From Dyadobacter sp. 50-39 (lineage in GTDB: Bacteria > Bacteroidota > Bacteroidia > Cytophagales > Spirosomataceae), in the NCBI GenBank assembly GCA_001898145.1, contig MKSR01000029.1:496001-560000 (forward strand): a stretch of DNA of 64,000 nt. Reading direction: 5' to 3'. Under the pieces are notes generated by a model that did no database searches, was not told the DNA's origin, and saw only the letters and a list, made by a program, of their open reading frames with translations. Of the stretch, positions 1 through 8,733 are shown piece by piece. Positions within the stretch are counted from its first letter, which is position 1, and every line of letters starts with the position of its first letter. Both the position numbers and the translations under genes were made by a program.

Positions 1-838
1 GTAAATGAATGTCCGTCAGCGGCATCAGGGTATAGACCAGATAGTTACCCGATTTCCGGATTTCATCCAGTGTCGAACCTACGAACTGCTTGATCCATTT
101 GGAAGTATATTTCTGCAAGACGGTCTCAAAATTCTTTTCAAACTGCTTTGCATTCACCCCTTCCCGGAAGAGAATATAGGTATTGAAATTATGGCTTCCC
201 CAGGCATTGCTCCGGCTTTCCTCGGTGGAACTCATGGAAAGCAGCATATTGACATCGCGCATGTGCGACTGGGCAGGCAGGTCCTGCATGACACCGGTAA
301 CTGTATACGTAGCATTATTATCGACCATCAGCGCCTTGCCCATCGGGTTAGCTTCGCCGAAGTATTTGCGGGCGTCCGTTTCGGAAATCACCACTGTTTG
401 CGGATTGCGCAATGCAGTATTGGGATCACCTTGAAGCAGGGCTACCGGGAAAACTTTGAAGAATGTGGAATCCACGAAGAACACGTGTTCTTCCTTTAAA
501 TTATCGGTCGCATCGCTGCGGCGCACCAGCTGGCTGCCGTTTTCGCGCATGCGCACCACCTGTTCGATCTGCGGATAATCTTTTTTGAGTGTAAATGCCA
601 GGGGATCGGGCGCTACCGCAAGCGACATATCGGCGCCGCCGAAACGAATGTCGGCATTGATCCGGAAAATACGGTCCGCGTTGGCAAATGAGCGGTCGTA
701 ACTAAGTTCATCCACTACGTAAAGCGTAATGAGCAGGCAACTTGCCAGCCCTAGGGACAAACCGAATATGTTCAGAAACGTGTAAAACTTGTGTTTACGC
801 AGATTCCGCCAGGCAATTTTCAGGTAATTTTTAAGCAT
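1..838 (-). CDS. ABC transporter permease, FtsX/MacB type (3' part cut by window edge)
   Basis: Reading leftward from the ATG at 836-838, the protein starts MLKNYLKIAWRNLRKHKFY, the usual cytoplasmic start of Bacteroidota MacB-type permeases. One hydrophobic helix follows, then a periplasmic MacB_PCD-like domain with VVISETDARKYFG. Only about 279 residues are inside the window; full-length relatives are near 800 residues with a second FtsX membrane domain. It is the last visible gene of a minus-strand set (adaptor, ATPase, periplasmic protein, permease) and begins 12 bases after the 224-residue protein ends. Inferred role: the inner-membrane, mechanotransmitting half of a MacAB-like exporter of peptides, lipids or toxic compounds. 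The substrate cannot be read from the sequence. Confidence 0.85.
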   Translation of the reverse strand, partial: MLKNYLKIAWRNLRKHKFYTFLNIFGLSLGLASCLLITLYVVDELSYDRSFANADRIFRINADIRFGGADMSLAVAPDPLAFTLKKDYPQIEQVVRMRENGSQLVRRSDATDNLKEEHVFFVDSTFFKVFPVALLQGDPNTALRNPQTVVISETDARKYFGEANPMGKALMVDNNATYTVTGVMQDLPAQSHMRDVNMLLSMSSTEESRSNAWGSHNFNTYILFREGVNAKQFEKNFETVLQKYTSKWIKQFVGSTLDEIRKSGNYLVYTLMPLTDIHL

Positions 839-850
839 TAAGTTAAGCGT

Positions 851-1525
851 TTACATTTCCATGCCGTTACCAGGCAAGCCCATTTCGCTCTCGAATTTCT
901 CGATGATTTTCAGCCGCTCCTTCTCGGATTTGTCGGCGGCGTTGACAGTCTTTTCGTAGATATACTCGTCGCCGCTCTTCATGAATTTGTATTTAACATA
1001 CATTTCACCGGTTTCCGAGTTGTAGCGTACGTGCTTGGTGAAGCCCTTCGGGTCTTTCGAAACAGGTTCTTTGATAAATCCCTTACCCGACGAAATCATC
1101 TCCGCATTCACTTCATTTGAAGAAAATGCCATCGTTTCCGGCGTTTCATCGTTGCCGTCTTCATCCGACCATTCGCCAGCTGCTGGTTTAGGCGGGGCAG
1201 GTGGTGCGGGCGTCTTAAGCTTGCGTTTAGGCGCGGTCGCCACGGACACCGATTCTTTGCAAACACCTTTCGGGGCCGGCAGTTCCAGGTTTCCCTCCGC
1301 GATGGAAGAAAGTACCTTATCCCGCAACGCCTCACGATCTTCCTGGCTCATTCCCTCCACATCGAACGACTTGTCGATGTCGACTTCCTTGCCGTCAAAC
1401 GTCCCGGATACTTTAATCGACAGCTTTTTGCCGTCGTCGTCGATGCTTCTGCTCAGGTAAGCCCTTTTCTGGGCAATGGCCAGCGTACTCACGCCGGCCA
1501 ACAGGATGGTTAAGATTTTCTTCAT
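851..1525 (-). CDS. Periplasmic protein of unknown function in the export operon
   Basis: 224 residues beginning MKKILTILLAGVSTLAIAQ, a clear signal peptide with cleavage after AIAQ. An in-frame ATG eight codons upstream (1549) would add MNNMPNLT before it, so I prefer 1525. The mature protein is charged, with an internal Pro/Ala-rich linker (PAPPAPPKPAAGEW) near residue 115 separating two halves. There is one Cys (KGVCKES) near residue 90. I recognise no family. It sits between the ABC ATPase gene and the FtsX-type permease gene on the same strand, so it may be an accessory periplasmic part of the exporter; this is inference from position only. Confidence 0.7.
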   Translation of the reverse strand: MKKILTILLAGVSTLAIAQKRAYLSRSIDDDGKKLSIKVSGTFDGKEVDIDKSFDVEGMSQEDREALRDKVLSSIAEGNLELPAPKGVCKESVSVATAPKRKLKTPAPPAPPKPAAGEWSDEDGNDETPETMAFSSNEVNAEMISSGKGFIKEPVSKDPKGFTKHVRYNSETGEMYVKYKFMKSGDEYIYEKTVNAADKSEKERLKIIEKFESEMGLPGNGMEM

Positions 1526-1665
1526 GGTTAGATTTGGCATATTGTTCAAACTAGCTTTGGCATTTCACCCTGCACGGGCCCCCGCATCGCATTCCAGGGA
1601 GCTGGTGCCCCCGCTTTAAGGTTCCTGCTATAAAGCCGCGCTAGTCGTCAATAGCCGGAGAATTT

Positions 1666-2343
1666 CTAAACATGTATTTTTTCGGTCACGATCTTGCCGT
1701 CGAACAGGTTCACTACGCGGTGTGCGAAACCGGCGTCATAAGGTGAGTGCGTCACCATCAGGATTGTCGTTCCGGCCCCGTTCAGCTGGCTCAGCAGGCT
1801 CATTACCTCTTCTCCGTTTTTAGAATCGAGGTTACCTGTCGGCTCATCGGCCAGGATTGTCTTGGGAGTCGCTACCACAGCGCGGGCGATGGCAGTACGC
1901 TGCTGCTGACCACCCGAAAGCTGCTGCGGGAAGTGGTTGCGGCGGTGCATCATGTTCATGCGGGTGAGGGCGGCCTCCACTTTCTCCTTACGCTCTGCGG
2001 GAGGTGTTTTGAGGTACAGCAACGGCAGCTCGACGTTTTCATAAACCGTCAGCTCGTCGATCAGGTTGAAGCTCTGAAACACGAACCCGATATTTCCCTT
2101 GCGGATCTGCGCGCGCTGGCGTTCCGACATTTTGGCGACCTCGGTGCCGTAAAACTCGTAAGAACCTTCGCTCGGATTATCGAGTAATCCGAGAATGTTC
2201 AGCAAGGTCGATTTCCCACAACCGGAAGGGCCCATAATGGCTACAAACTCGCCATCCTTAATTTCCAGGTCGATGCCGTTGAGGGCAGTTGTTTCTACTT
2301 CTTCCGTAGAAAACACCTTGTGCATGTTGCTAATCTTGATCAT
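1666..2343 (-). CDS. ABC transporter ATP-binding protein (LolD/MacB type)
   Basis: 225 residues, the normal length for a stand-alone LolD/MacB-class ATPase. Walker A is GPSGCGKST (about residues 38-46), the signature is LSGGQQQR (about 141), and Walker B with its following loop is [11 protein letters not shown]. It binds and hydrolyses ATP on the cytoplasmic face and pairs with an FtsX-type permease, here the one at the left edge. The gene follows the adaptor gene on the same strand after a 203-base gap filled with GCCGANN repeats. A polycistronic transcript would therefore carry a large repeat-derived structure just ahead of this gene. Confidence 0.93.
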   Translation of the reverse strand: MIKISNMHKVFSTEEVETTALNGIDLEIKDGEFVAIMGPSGCGKSTLLNILGLLDNPSEGSYEFYGTEVAKMSERQRAQIRKGNIGFVFQSFNLIDELTVYENVELPLLYLKTPPAERKEKVEAALTRMNMMHRRNHFPQQLSGGQQQRTAIARAVVATPKTILADEPTGNLDSKNGEEVMSLLSQLNGAGTTILMVTHSPYDAGFAHRVVNLFDGKIVTEKIHV

Positions 2344-2352
2344 TGTTTTTCT

Positions 2353-2542
2353 GGCTGTCGGCTCTCAGCTTTCGGCTATCGGCCTGGGTTTCGTGATAAG
2401 TAAGGTTTTTTAACTTCGGCTTTCGGCAATCGGCCGTCGGCCTGGGTATCGTTAATTCATAAAAAAGATTCCTTTAAAAAGCCGACTGCCGATTGCCGAC
2501 AGCCGAAGTCATTCTCAAAATGCCGACTGCCGACAGCCGACG
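2353..2542. repeat. Heptanucleotide GCCGANN arrays in opposite orientations
   Basis: Four short runs of a 7-base unit fill most of the gap between the adaptor and ATPase genes. On the plus strand, 2353-2387 reads GGCTGTC GGCTCTC AGCTTTC GGCTATC GGCCTGG, and 2418-2445 reads GGCTTTC GGCAATC GGCCGTC GGCCTGG. The complementary orientation follows: 2481-2508 reads GCCGACT GCCGATT GCCGACA GCCGAAG, and 2522-2542 reads GCCGACT GCCGACA GCCGACG. The first pair can base-pair with the second pair, so the operon mRNA could form one or more strong hairpins here. The exact 7-base period is directly visible; its function is not. Confidence 0.85.
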
Positions 2543-2546
2543 TTCC

Positions 2547-3854
2547 TCAAAATTCCAGCACTTCATTGTCTCCAAAGTTCTCATATGAACTGGTAATGAC
2601 TTTCTCACCGGGCTGCAAGCCTTCGAGGACTTCGAAATATTCGGGGTTTTTGCGACCGAGCGTGATCTTGCGTTTTGCAGCGCGTTTGCCTCCGTCGCTT
2701 ACTACATACACCCAGTTTCCGCCTGTTTCGGAGAAGAATCCGCCTACCGGCAGCAATGTAGCCTGCGAAGGCTGACCGAGTTGCAGGCGGATCGGCGCGG
2801 ACTGCCCTCTTTTCACCATTTCGGGAGCGCCGCTGTCGAACTTCATATCCACTTCGAAACGTCCGCTCAGAATCTCTGGATAGATCTTGATGATTTTCAA
2901 GCCATAATCTTTTCCGTTGAACTCCATCGAGCCGGCAAGCCCTACGAAAATCCGCGACAGATAATGCTCATCTACACTGACACGCATTTTAAACCCATTC
3001 AAATCGTCGATCTGGCCGATATTCTGTCCCTGGCTGATATTCGAACCGACTTCAATGTTCATCGAAGACAACAGACCCGATACCGGTGCTTTCACCACGA
3101 GGTTATCCAGTGTCTGACGCCACAGGCTTACGTTTTTCTGTGTGCTGGCCAGGGTACCTTCGAGCTGATTAATCTGCATTTTAGCGTTTTCTTCCTGGTA
3201 TTTCTGCGATTCGATTTCGATTTCACGCTGTCTTACCAGCTTCTCATAGTCGCGCTTCGTTTTCAGGTAATCGGCTTCCGGAATGACTTTGTCTTTGTAC
3301 AATTTCACGTTGCGATCGTGTGCGTCTTTCGCCTGATCGAGCTGGAAATCGAGGTCGCTTAATGTCTTTTGGAGTGTAAATCGCGCCACTTTGAGATTTT
3401 GACGCGTATTTTGAAGGTCGTTTACCAATCGGCTCGCCTCTGTTTCAGATTGAAGAAAGCTCAGTTTCAGGTTCTGGTTTTCGAGGCGTAGCAGTACGTC
3501 GCCCTGTTTCACCATGTTACCGCCTTCGATCAGTTTCTCGGTCACATATCCGCCTACGATCGCGTCGAGCTGGATGGTTTTCAGGGGCTGGACCACCCCG
3601 GTTACTACGATAAATTCGTCGAATTTACCTTTTTGAACCGTCGATATCGTCAGTTTGTCCTGCTCCACATTCAGCTTGCTTCTCTTATCGGCAAAAAAGA
3701 ACTGGTATATCAGGAAAGCTGCCAGCAAAACGCTCCCGCCAATGATGCTGATACGTTTGGAATTCCAGAATTTCTTGGGTTTTACTCGGTCCATGGTCGA
3801 TCCTCCGGAAAATCCGTTACTGGTGCTTGTTGCGTTAGGTGTCTTAACTTCCAT
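2547..3854 (-). CDS. Periplasmic adaptor subunit, HlyD/MacA family
   Basis: 435 residues. A cytoplasmic N-terminus of about 35 residues precedes one transmembrane segment (ISIIGGSVLLAAFLIYQFFF). A barrel-sandwich half-motif (GGYVTEKLIEGGNMVKQGD) follows, then a long Gln/Glu/Lys-rich coiled-coil hairpin (about residues 135-245), the returning lipoyl half (VKAPVSGLLSS) and beta-barrel domains. This is the MacA/RND-type membrane fusion protein layout, linking an inner-membrane transporter to an outer-membrane channel. ATG at 3854 is used; a second ATG at 3794 (MDRVKPKKFW) is possible. It is the first gene of the minus-strand export operon, 45 bases downstream of a predicted sigma-54 promoter, and diverges from a sigma-54 activator gene. 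Confidence 0.92.
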   Translation of the reverse strand: MEVKTPNATSTSNGFSGGSTMDRVKPKKFWNSKRISIIGGSVLLAAFLIYQFFFADKRSKLNVEQDKLTISTVQKGKFDEFIVVTGVVQPLKTIQLDAIVGGYVTEKLIEGGNMVKQGDVLLRLENQNLKLSFLQSETEASRLVNDLQNTRQNLKVARFTLQKTLSDLDFQLDQAKDAHDRNVKLYKDKVIPEADYLKTKRDYEKLVRQREIEIESQKYQEENAKMQINQLEGTLASTQKNVSLWRQTLDNLVVKAPVSGLLSSMNIEVGSNISQGQNIGQIDDLNGFKMRVSVDEHYLSRIFVGLAGSMEFNGKDYGLKIIKIYPEILSGRFEVDMKFDSGAPEMVKRGQSAPIRLQLGQPSQATLLPVGGFFSETGGNWVYVVSDGGKRAAKRKITLGRKNPEYFEVLEGLQPGEKVITSSYENFGDNEVLEF

Positions 3855-3898
3855 TATATGCTAGTGATTGAGTTCGCTTTTGTATTTGGCATAACTAA

Positions 3899-3914
3899 TC
3901 CAATCACTATGCCA
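3899..3914 (-). promoter_or_regulatory. Candidate sigma-54 (-24/-12) promoter for the export operon
   Basis: On the minus strand the sequence is TGGCATAGTGATTGGA. It matches the sigma-54 form TGGCAC-N5-TTGCA in spacing and in all but two listed positions (T for C at the end of the -24 block, G for C in TTGC). A start site about 12 bases downstream would lie near 3888, giving a leader of roughly 33 bases to the adaptor ATG. A sigma-54 activator gene is divergent next door, with tandem inverted repeats upstream of this site. Confidence 0.55.
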
Positions 3915-3978
3915 AAGAAGACTACGGCATATAATCACTTGAAAATCAACACTATTTAAATTGATAATGCGGCTAAAA

Positions 3979-4016
3979 TTGTTCGTTATCGGACAAATTT
4001 GTTCGGGCGCGGACAA
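3979..4016. promoter_or_regulatory. Two tandem inverted repeats, likely enhancer site of the sigma-54 regulator
   Basis: TTGTTCG-ttat-CGGACAA at 3979-3996 and TTGTTCG-ggcg-CGGACAA at 3999-4016. The two copies have identical half-sites, four-base spacers and an exact 20-base repeat distance, which places them on the same DNA face. They lie about 65-100 bases upstream of the predicted -24/-12 element, a usual distance for an NtrC-type upstream activating sequence, and about 150 bases before the divergent regulator gene. I saw no other copy in the window. That the regulator at 4168-5538 binds here is inferred from position and symmetry. Confidence 0.65.
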
Positions 4017-4167
4017 GCCTTTAAAACCGCCTTTTTAAGGTAAAATAGTGACATTTTAGCTTGTTAGAAAATAATATTTCAAATTGCGTCCTTATCTTGA
4101 CAAACAATTCCGTTAAGTCCCTATCCGGCAGTACCAACCCGACTGCGCACCACAAGAAATTACAGCC

Positions 4168-5538
4168 ATGCTACTATCAGAAGCCAAGATCCTGATTATC
4201 GACGACGATGTTGACGTGCTCAGTGCCGCCAAACTTTTACTGAAACGACACGCCAAAGCCGTCGATATCGAAAAGAACCCCCAAAAGCTACCCTTCCTCG
4301 TTACCAACGGAGATTACAACCTGATCCTGCTCGATATGAATTTCACCCGCGACGTGAACAGCGGGCGAGAAGGTTTCCATTGGCTCGATCGCATTCTCGA
4401 CATTAACCCGGCGGCGAAAGTGATCATGATCACGGCGTACGGCGACATAGAAATGGCGATCCGCGCCATCAAAGCGGGCGCCATCGATTTTGTATTGAAA
4501 CCCTGGGAAAACGATAAGCTGCTCGCGACGATCAGCACGGCGCTGGAAGGAGGAAACAATAAGGTGATTCCCGTTGCTGAAGAAAAGACCAAAGACGACG
4601 GCAAGAAGAGCAATAAGGCCGCGGGAGATACCATCGTCGCCACCAGCGAGAGTATGCGGCAAGTACTGCTTACGGCCGAGCGCGTGGCCTCGACGGATGC
4701 CAATGTGATTATCCTTGGCGAAAACGGTACCGGCAAAACGCAACTCGCCAAACACGTCCATCAGCATTCGAAACGTGCCGACAAGCCGTTTGTGGCCGTG
4801 GATCTGGGTGCCATTAGCGAGAGCCTTTTCGAGAGTGAACTGTTCGGTCATGTAAAAGGAGCCTTTACCGACGCCAAAGAAGACCGCGCCGGTCGCTTTG
4901 AAGAAGCCAAGGGCGGAACCATCTTCCTCGATGAGATCGGTAACCTCACATTACCCTTGCAAGCTAAGCTGCTAACTGTCATCCAGGAACGCAAAGTGAC
5001 CCGCGTAGGCTCCAACAAGCCCATTGTGCTCGACGTACGCCTGATATGCGCGACGAATATGAATATCGAAAAGATGGTGAACGAGAAAACTTTCCGCCAG
5101 GATTTGCTTTACCGGATCAATACCATCGAACTAGAACTGCCTCCACTGCGCGAAAGACCCGAGGACATCAGCGCATTGGCTGACTATTATCTCAAACAAT
5201 ACGCCAAAAAGTATAACCGCCCCGTTAACGACATCAGCAATGCATTGGTGAAGAAAATGCAGCAGTACAACTGGCCCGGCAACATCCGTGAGCTGCAACA
5301 CGCCGTCGAACGCGCGGTGATCCTTTCCCAGGAAAAAACCTTGCAACCTGATGATCTTTTCCTCAAAAGTTCGGCAGGGCAGCCAGCTACCGCTACGGGT
5401 TTCGACCTGGAAGACATGGAAAAAACGATGATCATCAAAGCATTGAAACGTTTCAACGGAAACATCACCGATGCGGCCCGTGAGCTGGGACTCAGCCGCG
5501 CAGCCCTTTACAGAAGAATGGAGAAATACGGCCTTTGA
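4168..5538 (+). CDS. Sigma-54-dependent response regulator, NtrC type
   Basis: 456 residues in three parts. The receiver domain (about 1-125) has the acidic pocket IIDDDVD and a likely phosphoacceptor Asp in LILLDMNF. The AAA+ domain (about 155-390) has Walker A GENGTGK, Walker B GGTIFLDEIGN, and the sigma-54 contact loop written GAFTDA instead of GAFTGA. The Fis-type helix-turn-helix (about 410-456) ends AARELGLSRAALYRRMEKYGL. Such proteins use ATP hydrolysis to open sigma-54 promoters. No kinase gene is adjacent; a fitting NtrB-like kinase lies at 16864-18204. The gene diverges from the export operon, and the 313-base gap between them carries the paired inverted repeats and -24/-12 site, which makes that operon its likely target. 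Confidence 0.95.
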   Translation: MLLSEAKILIIDDDVDVLSAAKLLLKRHAKAVDIEKNPQKLPFLVTNGDYNLILLDMNFTRDVNSGREGFHWLDRILDINPAAKVIMITAYGDIEMAIRAIKAGAIDFVLKPWENDKLLATISTALEGGNNKVIPVAEEKTKDDGKKSNKAAGDTIVATSESMRQVLLTAERVASTDANVIILGENGTGKTQLAKHVHQHSKRADKPFVAVDLGAISESLFESELFGHVKGAFTDAKEDRAGRFEEAKGGTIFLDEIGNLTLPLQAKLLTVIQERKVTRVGSNKPIVLDVRLICATNMNIEKMVNEKTFRQDLLYRINTIELELPPLRERPEDISALADYYLKQYAKKYNRPVNDISNALVKKMQQYNWPGNIRELQHAVERAVILSQEKTLQPDDLFLKSSAGQPATATGFDLEDMEKTMIIKALKRFNGNITDAARELGLSRAALYRRMEKYGL

Positions 5539-5631
5539 GCCGTTCGAGGCCGGCGGGAAGTACAAACTTGGCATGTTTTTTGGGTCAAAACCAATTTGAA
5601 AAGCTCATTTGCTCCCAACTTTGTACTTCCA

Positions 5632-7578
5632 ATGGTCAGATCACTTCCTATATTCATCTTCGTTCTTTTTACTCATTTCCTGTTTGCCCAAACCGGAGGC
5701 ATTAAGCCGGTTCCCCTAAAAAATGTTAAAACCACCGACGGTTTTTGGCACGATCGCGTGGAGCTGGCGCGGGCGGTAACAGTTCCTCATGCATTGCACC
5801 AATGCGAGGAATCGGGCCGGTTTGATAATTTCGCAGTGGCCGGCGGGTTGAAAAAGGGGGTATTCAAAGGCGCCCGATTTGACGATTCGGACGTGTTCAA
5901 AGTCGTGGAAGGCGCTTCTTATGTACTTCAAAATCAATACGATCCTAAGCTGGACCACTACCTCGATTCGCTGATTACGCTCTTCGCCGCAGCGCAGGAG
6001 CCCGACGGCTACCTCTACACGATCCGCACCATTAACAAAGACACTACCGGCTCCTACGACTGGATTGCGGGTCCCTACCGGTACTCGTTCGAAAATGGAA
6101 GCCATGAACTGTATAATGTCGGCCATTTGTACGAAGCCGCGGTGGCGCATTACGAAGCCACCGGCAAGAAGAACCTGCTGAATGTAGCCATTAAAAACGC
6201 CGACCACCTGGTTAAAACCATTGGCCCTAAACCCGGACAAATGGTGGTGGTACCGGGCCATGAGGAAACCGAACTTGCATTGATACGCCTCTACCGGGTC
6301 ACCGGAAAAAAGGAATACCTCGATCTTTCGAAATTTTTCATCGATATGCGTGGCCGATCCGACAAGCGCACGCTCTTCCTCGACGAACACAAGCTCGGTC
6401 CCGCTTACTTTCAGGACCAGGTGCCTTTCGTGCGCCAGCGTGAGGCGGTAGGGCATGCAGTGCGCGCGCAGTACCTGTACACGGGCGTTGCCGACTTGCT
6501 CACGCTGCGCCCCGACCCGAAGGATCAGGCGGCGGTTCAAGCCATCTGGAATGACGCTACCTACCAGAAACAATACGTTACCGGCGGAATGGGCGCTCGC
6601 GAGGACGGCGAAGCATTTGATAAACCCTACGTTCTTCCCAACGACAATGCCTATGCCGAAACCTGCGCCGCAATCGCGAACATGCTTTGGAACCACAAAA
6701 TGTACCTGCTCACCGGCGACGCCAAATACATGGACGTGTTCGAGCGCGTGCTGTACAATGGCTTTTTGGGTGGAATGGGTGTAAAAGGCAACACATTCTT
6801 TTACGTCAACCCGATGTCGTCCGATGGCAAAAATGACTTCAATAAAGGCTCCGGCGCTGTGCGGCACGAATGGTTTGGTACCGCGTGCTGTCCCTCGAAT
6901 GTATCGCGTTTTCTGCCTTCCATGCCCGCCTATATGTATGCCACGCAGGACAATGCGCTGGTGATAAACCTTTTCGGTGATTCAAAAGCGGATATCACTC
7001 TGCCGGGTACACCGGTTCAGATTACGCAGCAGACACAATATCCCTGGCAGGGAAACATCCGCATTACGATCGACCCGCAAAAAAGCAGTGCATTCCCGCT
7101 GCACATCCGCATTCCCGGCTGGGCGAACGGGCAGGCTATTCCCGGCGATTTGTACAGTTACGAAGACAAACTCGCGAAACCCATTGGCCTGACTATCAAT
7201 GGTAAAAAATCGGACGCCGTCATTGAAAACGGCTATTTGAAATTGAACCGGAACTGGAAAAAAGGCGACGTGGTAGAGCTCGAACTGGATATGCCGGTGC
7301 GCAGGGTGGTCGCCCATGAAAAACTGAAAACCAATCAGGGGAAAGTTGCTATCGAGCGGGGACCGGTACTCTACTGCGCCGAAGGTCACGATAATGGCGG
7401 CAAGGCTCTTTCGATCAAGATATCCGGAACTCAGGCATTTACCCCGGCCTATCAAAAGGATATGCTGGGAGGCATCAATATTCTGCAATCCAAGGAACAA
7501 AACATTACTTTGATCCCCTACTACGCCTGGGCCAACCGCGGTGCGAATGAAATGACGATCTGGTTTGACAGGCAGTAG
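5632..7578 (+). CDS. GH127 family beta-L-arabinofuranosidase (secreted)
   Basis: 648 residues from the ATG at 5632. An upstream TTG at 5596 would add 12 residues before an otherwise good signal peptide (MVRSLPIFIFVLFTHFLFAQ), so I use the ATG. The body matches GH127: FWHDRVELAR near the start, GGMGAREDGEAF, then AETCAAIANMLWN and ACCPSNVSRFL. In the family, the Glu and Cys of ETC and the two Cys of CCPSN bind zinc, with one Cys acting as nucleophile; all are present. A beta-sandwich region forms the C-terminus. It likely removes beta-L-arabinofuranose from plant glycans or glycoproteins in the periplasm. It stands alone, with no SusCD pair beside it. Confidence 0.92.
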   Translation: MVRSLPIFIFVLFTHFLFAQTGGIKPVPLKNVKTTDGFWHDRVELARAVTVPHALHQCEESGRFDNFAVAGGLKKGVFKGARFDDSDVFKVVEGASYVLQNQYDPKLDHYLDSLITLFAAAQEPDGYLYTIRTINKDTTGSYDWIAGPYRYSFENGSHELYNVGHLYEAAVAHYEATGKKNLLNVAIKNADHLVKTIGPKPGQMVVVPGHEETELALIRLYRVTGKKEYLDLSKFFIDMRGRSDKRTLFLDEHKLGPAYFQDQVPFVRQREAVGHAVRAQYLYTGVADLLTLRPDPKDQAAVQAIWNDATYQKQYVTGGMGAREDGEAFDKPYVLPNDNAYAETCAAIANMLWNHKMYLLTGDAKYMDVFERVLYNGFLGGMGVKGNTFFYVNPMSSDGKNDFNKGSGAVRHEWFGTACCPSNVSRFLPSMPAYMYATQDNALVINLFGDSKADITLPGTPVQITQQTQYPWQGNIRITIDPQKSSAFPLHIRIPGWANGQAIPGDLYSYEDKLAKPIGLTINGKKSDAVIENGYLKLNRNWKKGDVVELELDMPVRRVVAHEKLKTNQGKVAIERGPVLYCAEGHDNGGKALSIKISGTQAFTPAYQKDMLGGINILQSKEQNITLIPYYAWANRGANEMTIWFDRQ

Positions 7579-7590
7579 CATTGACCACGG

Positions 7591-8523
7591 TCATTCCTTC
7601 TTCCTGCCCATATTTTTCTGGAATGCCTCCACGTCTTTCAACTCGCCGTCCATGATCAGGTTGATGTCGCTGTTGTTGAGTACCTCGCTTTCAGACTTAA
7701 TCTTGCTTTTAAAATAGAATGTAAACGGCAGCTCCTTCCCTTTCGTGAGCATTTGGGCACCCGCTTTAATTACCTTTCCCAGGCTGACTTCCAGCGGAAT
7801 TTCGTAAATGTCCCTGGTTTTGGACTTCACTTTGGTAATGCCGGTTACAGCGCCTTCCGCGAAGCGTTTCTGTTTACCCAAATCCATCACGTATCTCGGA
7901 TTCTGAAATTCCAGAGAAAAGGGGTTCAGGTTGGTAACTTCTACCTTCACTACGACGTCCGACTCCTTTAAACCGAACTTTTTGAGGTCATATCCGGCCA
8001 TTTTGATCATGGGCAACCGATAAACCGGCAGGCGCTTGTCCATTTCGAGTACGAGCGAGTCTTTTCCAAGGAATGCTTTTTCAAAATGCAGGATGGTTTT
8101 GAAATGGTATTCGGCACTGTCGTTTCCCCTGGCGGCGAGCTCGTCACCCTCGATGCGCAGGTTTCGGACCTTCACTTTCGCGGGTAATGTCAGCAGTGAG
8201 CTGTCTGCAGCCTTCACTTCAAGCGGTTGCTCATAACGATCTTCGATGATCGTCTTGCCATTCATTTTAACCACATAATTAAAGTTTTTCAAATGCATCC
8301 CGACGGGCAGCGGGTTATTGACGAGTGTTTTCAGCTCCATTTTGATAGTACTGTCCGTGACTTCGCTGATGCGGGCAATGCTCATTTCAACGTGCGGTTT
8401 GAGGCCGGTAACCGCGTCGGGTTTGCTCTTTTGAAAGAACATCCAAATCGCAATACCCGCTCCCAGCAGCAGCACTGCAACTATAATCCACTTGAAAGGT
8501 TTCCGTTTTTGCATGGTGTCCAT
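7591..8523 (-). CDS. LEA type 2-like membrane-anchored protein
   Basis: 310 residues starting MDTMQKRKPFKWIIVAVLLLGAGIAIWMFF, a single N-terminal membrane anchor. An ATG three codons in (8514) is equally possible. Two repeat-like halves follow with the LEA-2/WHy signature of alternating beta-strands (TLVNNPLPVGMHLKNFNYVV near residue 75 and VEVTNLNPFSLEFQNPRYVM near 205). Proteins of this fold are linked to desiccation or stress tolerance in plants and bacteria; the molecular role is not established. An open frame continues upstream to 9336, but that part is antisense to the YciF-like gene and is discarded. It ends 12 bases from the convergent GH127 gene. Confidence 0.78.
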   Translation of the reverse strand: MDTMQKRKPFKWIIVAVLLLGAGIAIWMFFQKSKPDAVTGLKPHVEMSIARISEVTDSTIKMELKTLVNNPLPVGMHLKNFNYVVKMNGKTIIEDRYEQPLEVKAADSSLLTLPAKVKVRNLRIEGDELAARGNDSAEYHFKTILHFEKAFLGKDSLVLEMDKRLPVYRLPMIKMAGYDLKKFGLKESDVVVKVEVTNLNPFSLEFQNPRYVMDLGKQKRFAEGAVTGITKVKSKTRDIYEIPLEVSLGKVIKAGAQMLTKGKELPFTFYFKSKIKSESEVLNNSDINLIMDGELKDVEAFQKNMGRKKE

Positions 8524-8733
8524 TGGTTGATCGCCTTCGTGTCTAAAAAAGCATTCCCACCCCTTTTGCGTCCGTGCCACACGTATATGTGTATGAAACT
8601 CTTCAAGCATTCTCCCGCAGCCGCTCTGAATGCCGTTTTGGATTTTGGTATGGATTTTTATGGTGAATGCGTCAACAAAATGGCGGTTGCCATTCATTTC
8701 AACAAAACAACGAACCATTAAAACTGGACGATC

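Noticed and set aside
5596-5631. TTG start for the GH127 gene
   Set aside because: It would put 12 residues ahead of a standard signal peptide; the ATG at 5632 is better.
5716-6867. 383-codon open frame antisense to the GH127 gene
   Set aside because: It lies wholly over a gene with intact catalytic motifs, shows no recognisable domain, and is rich in His/Val/Arg as expected of an antisense shadow.
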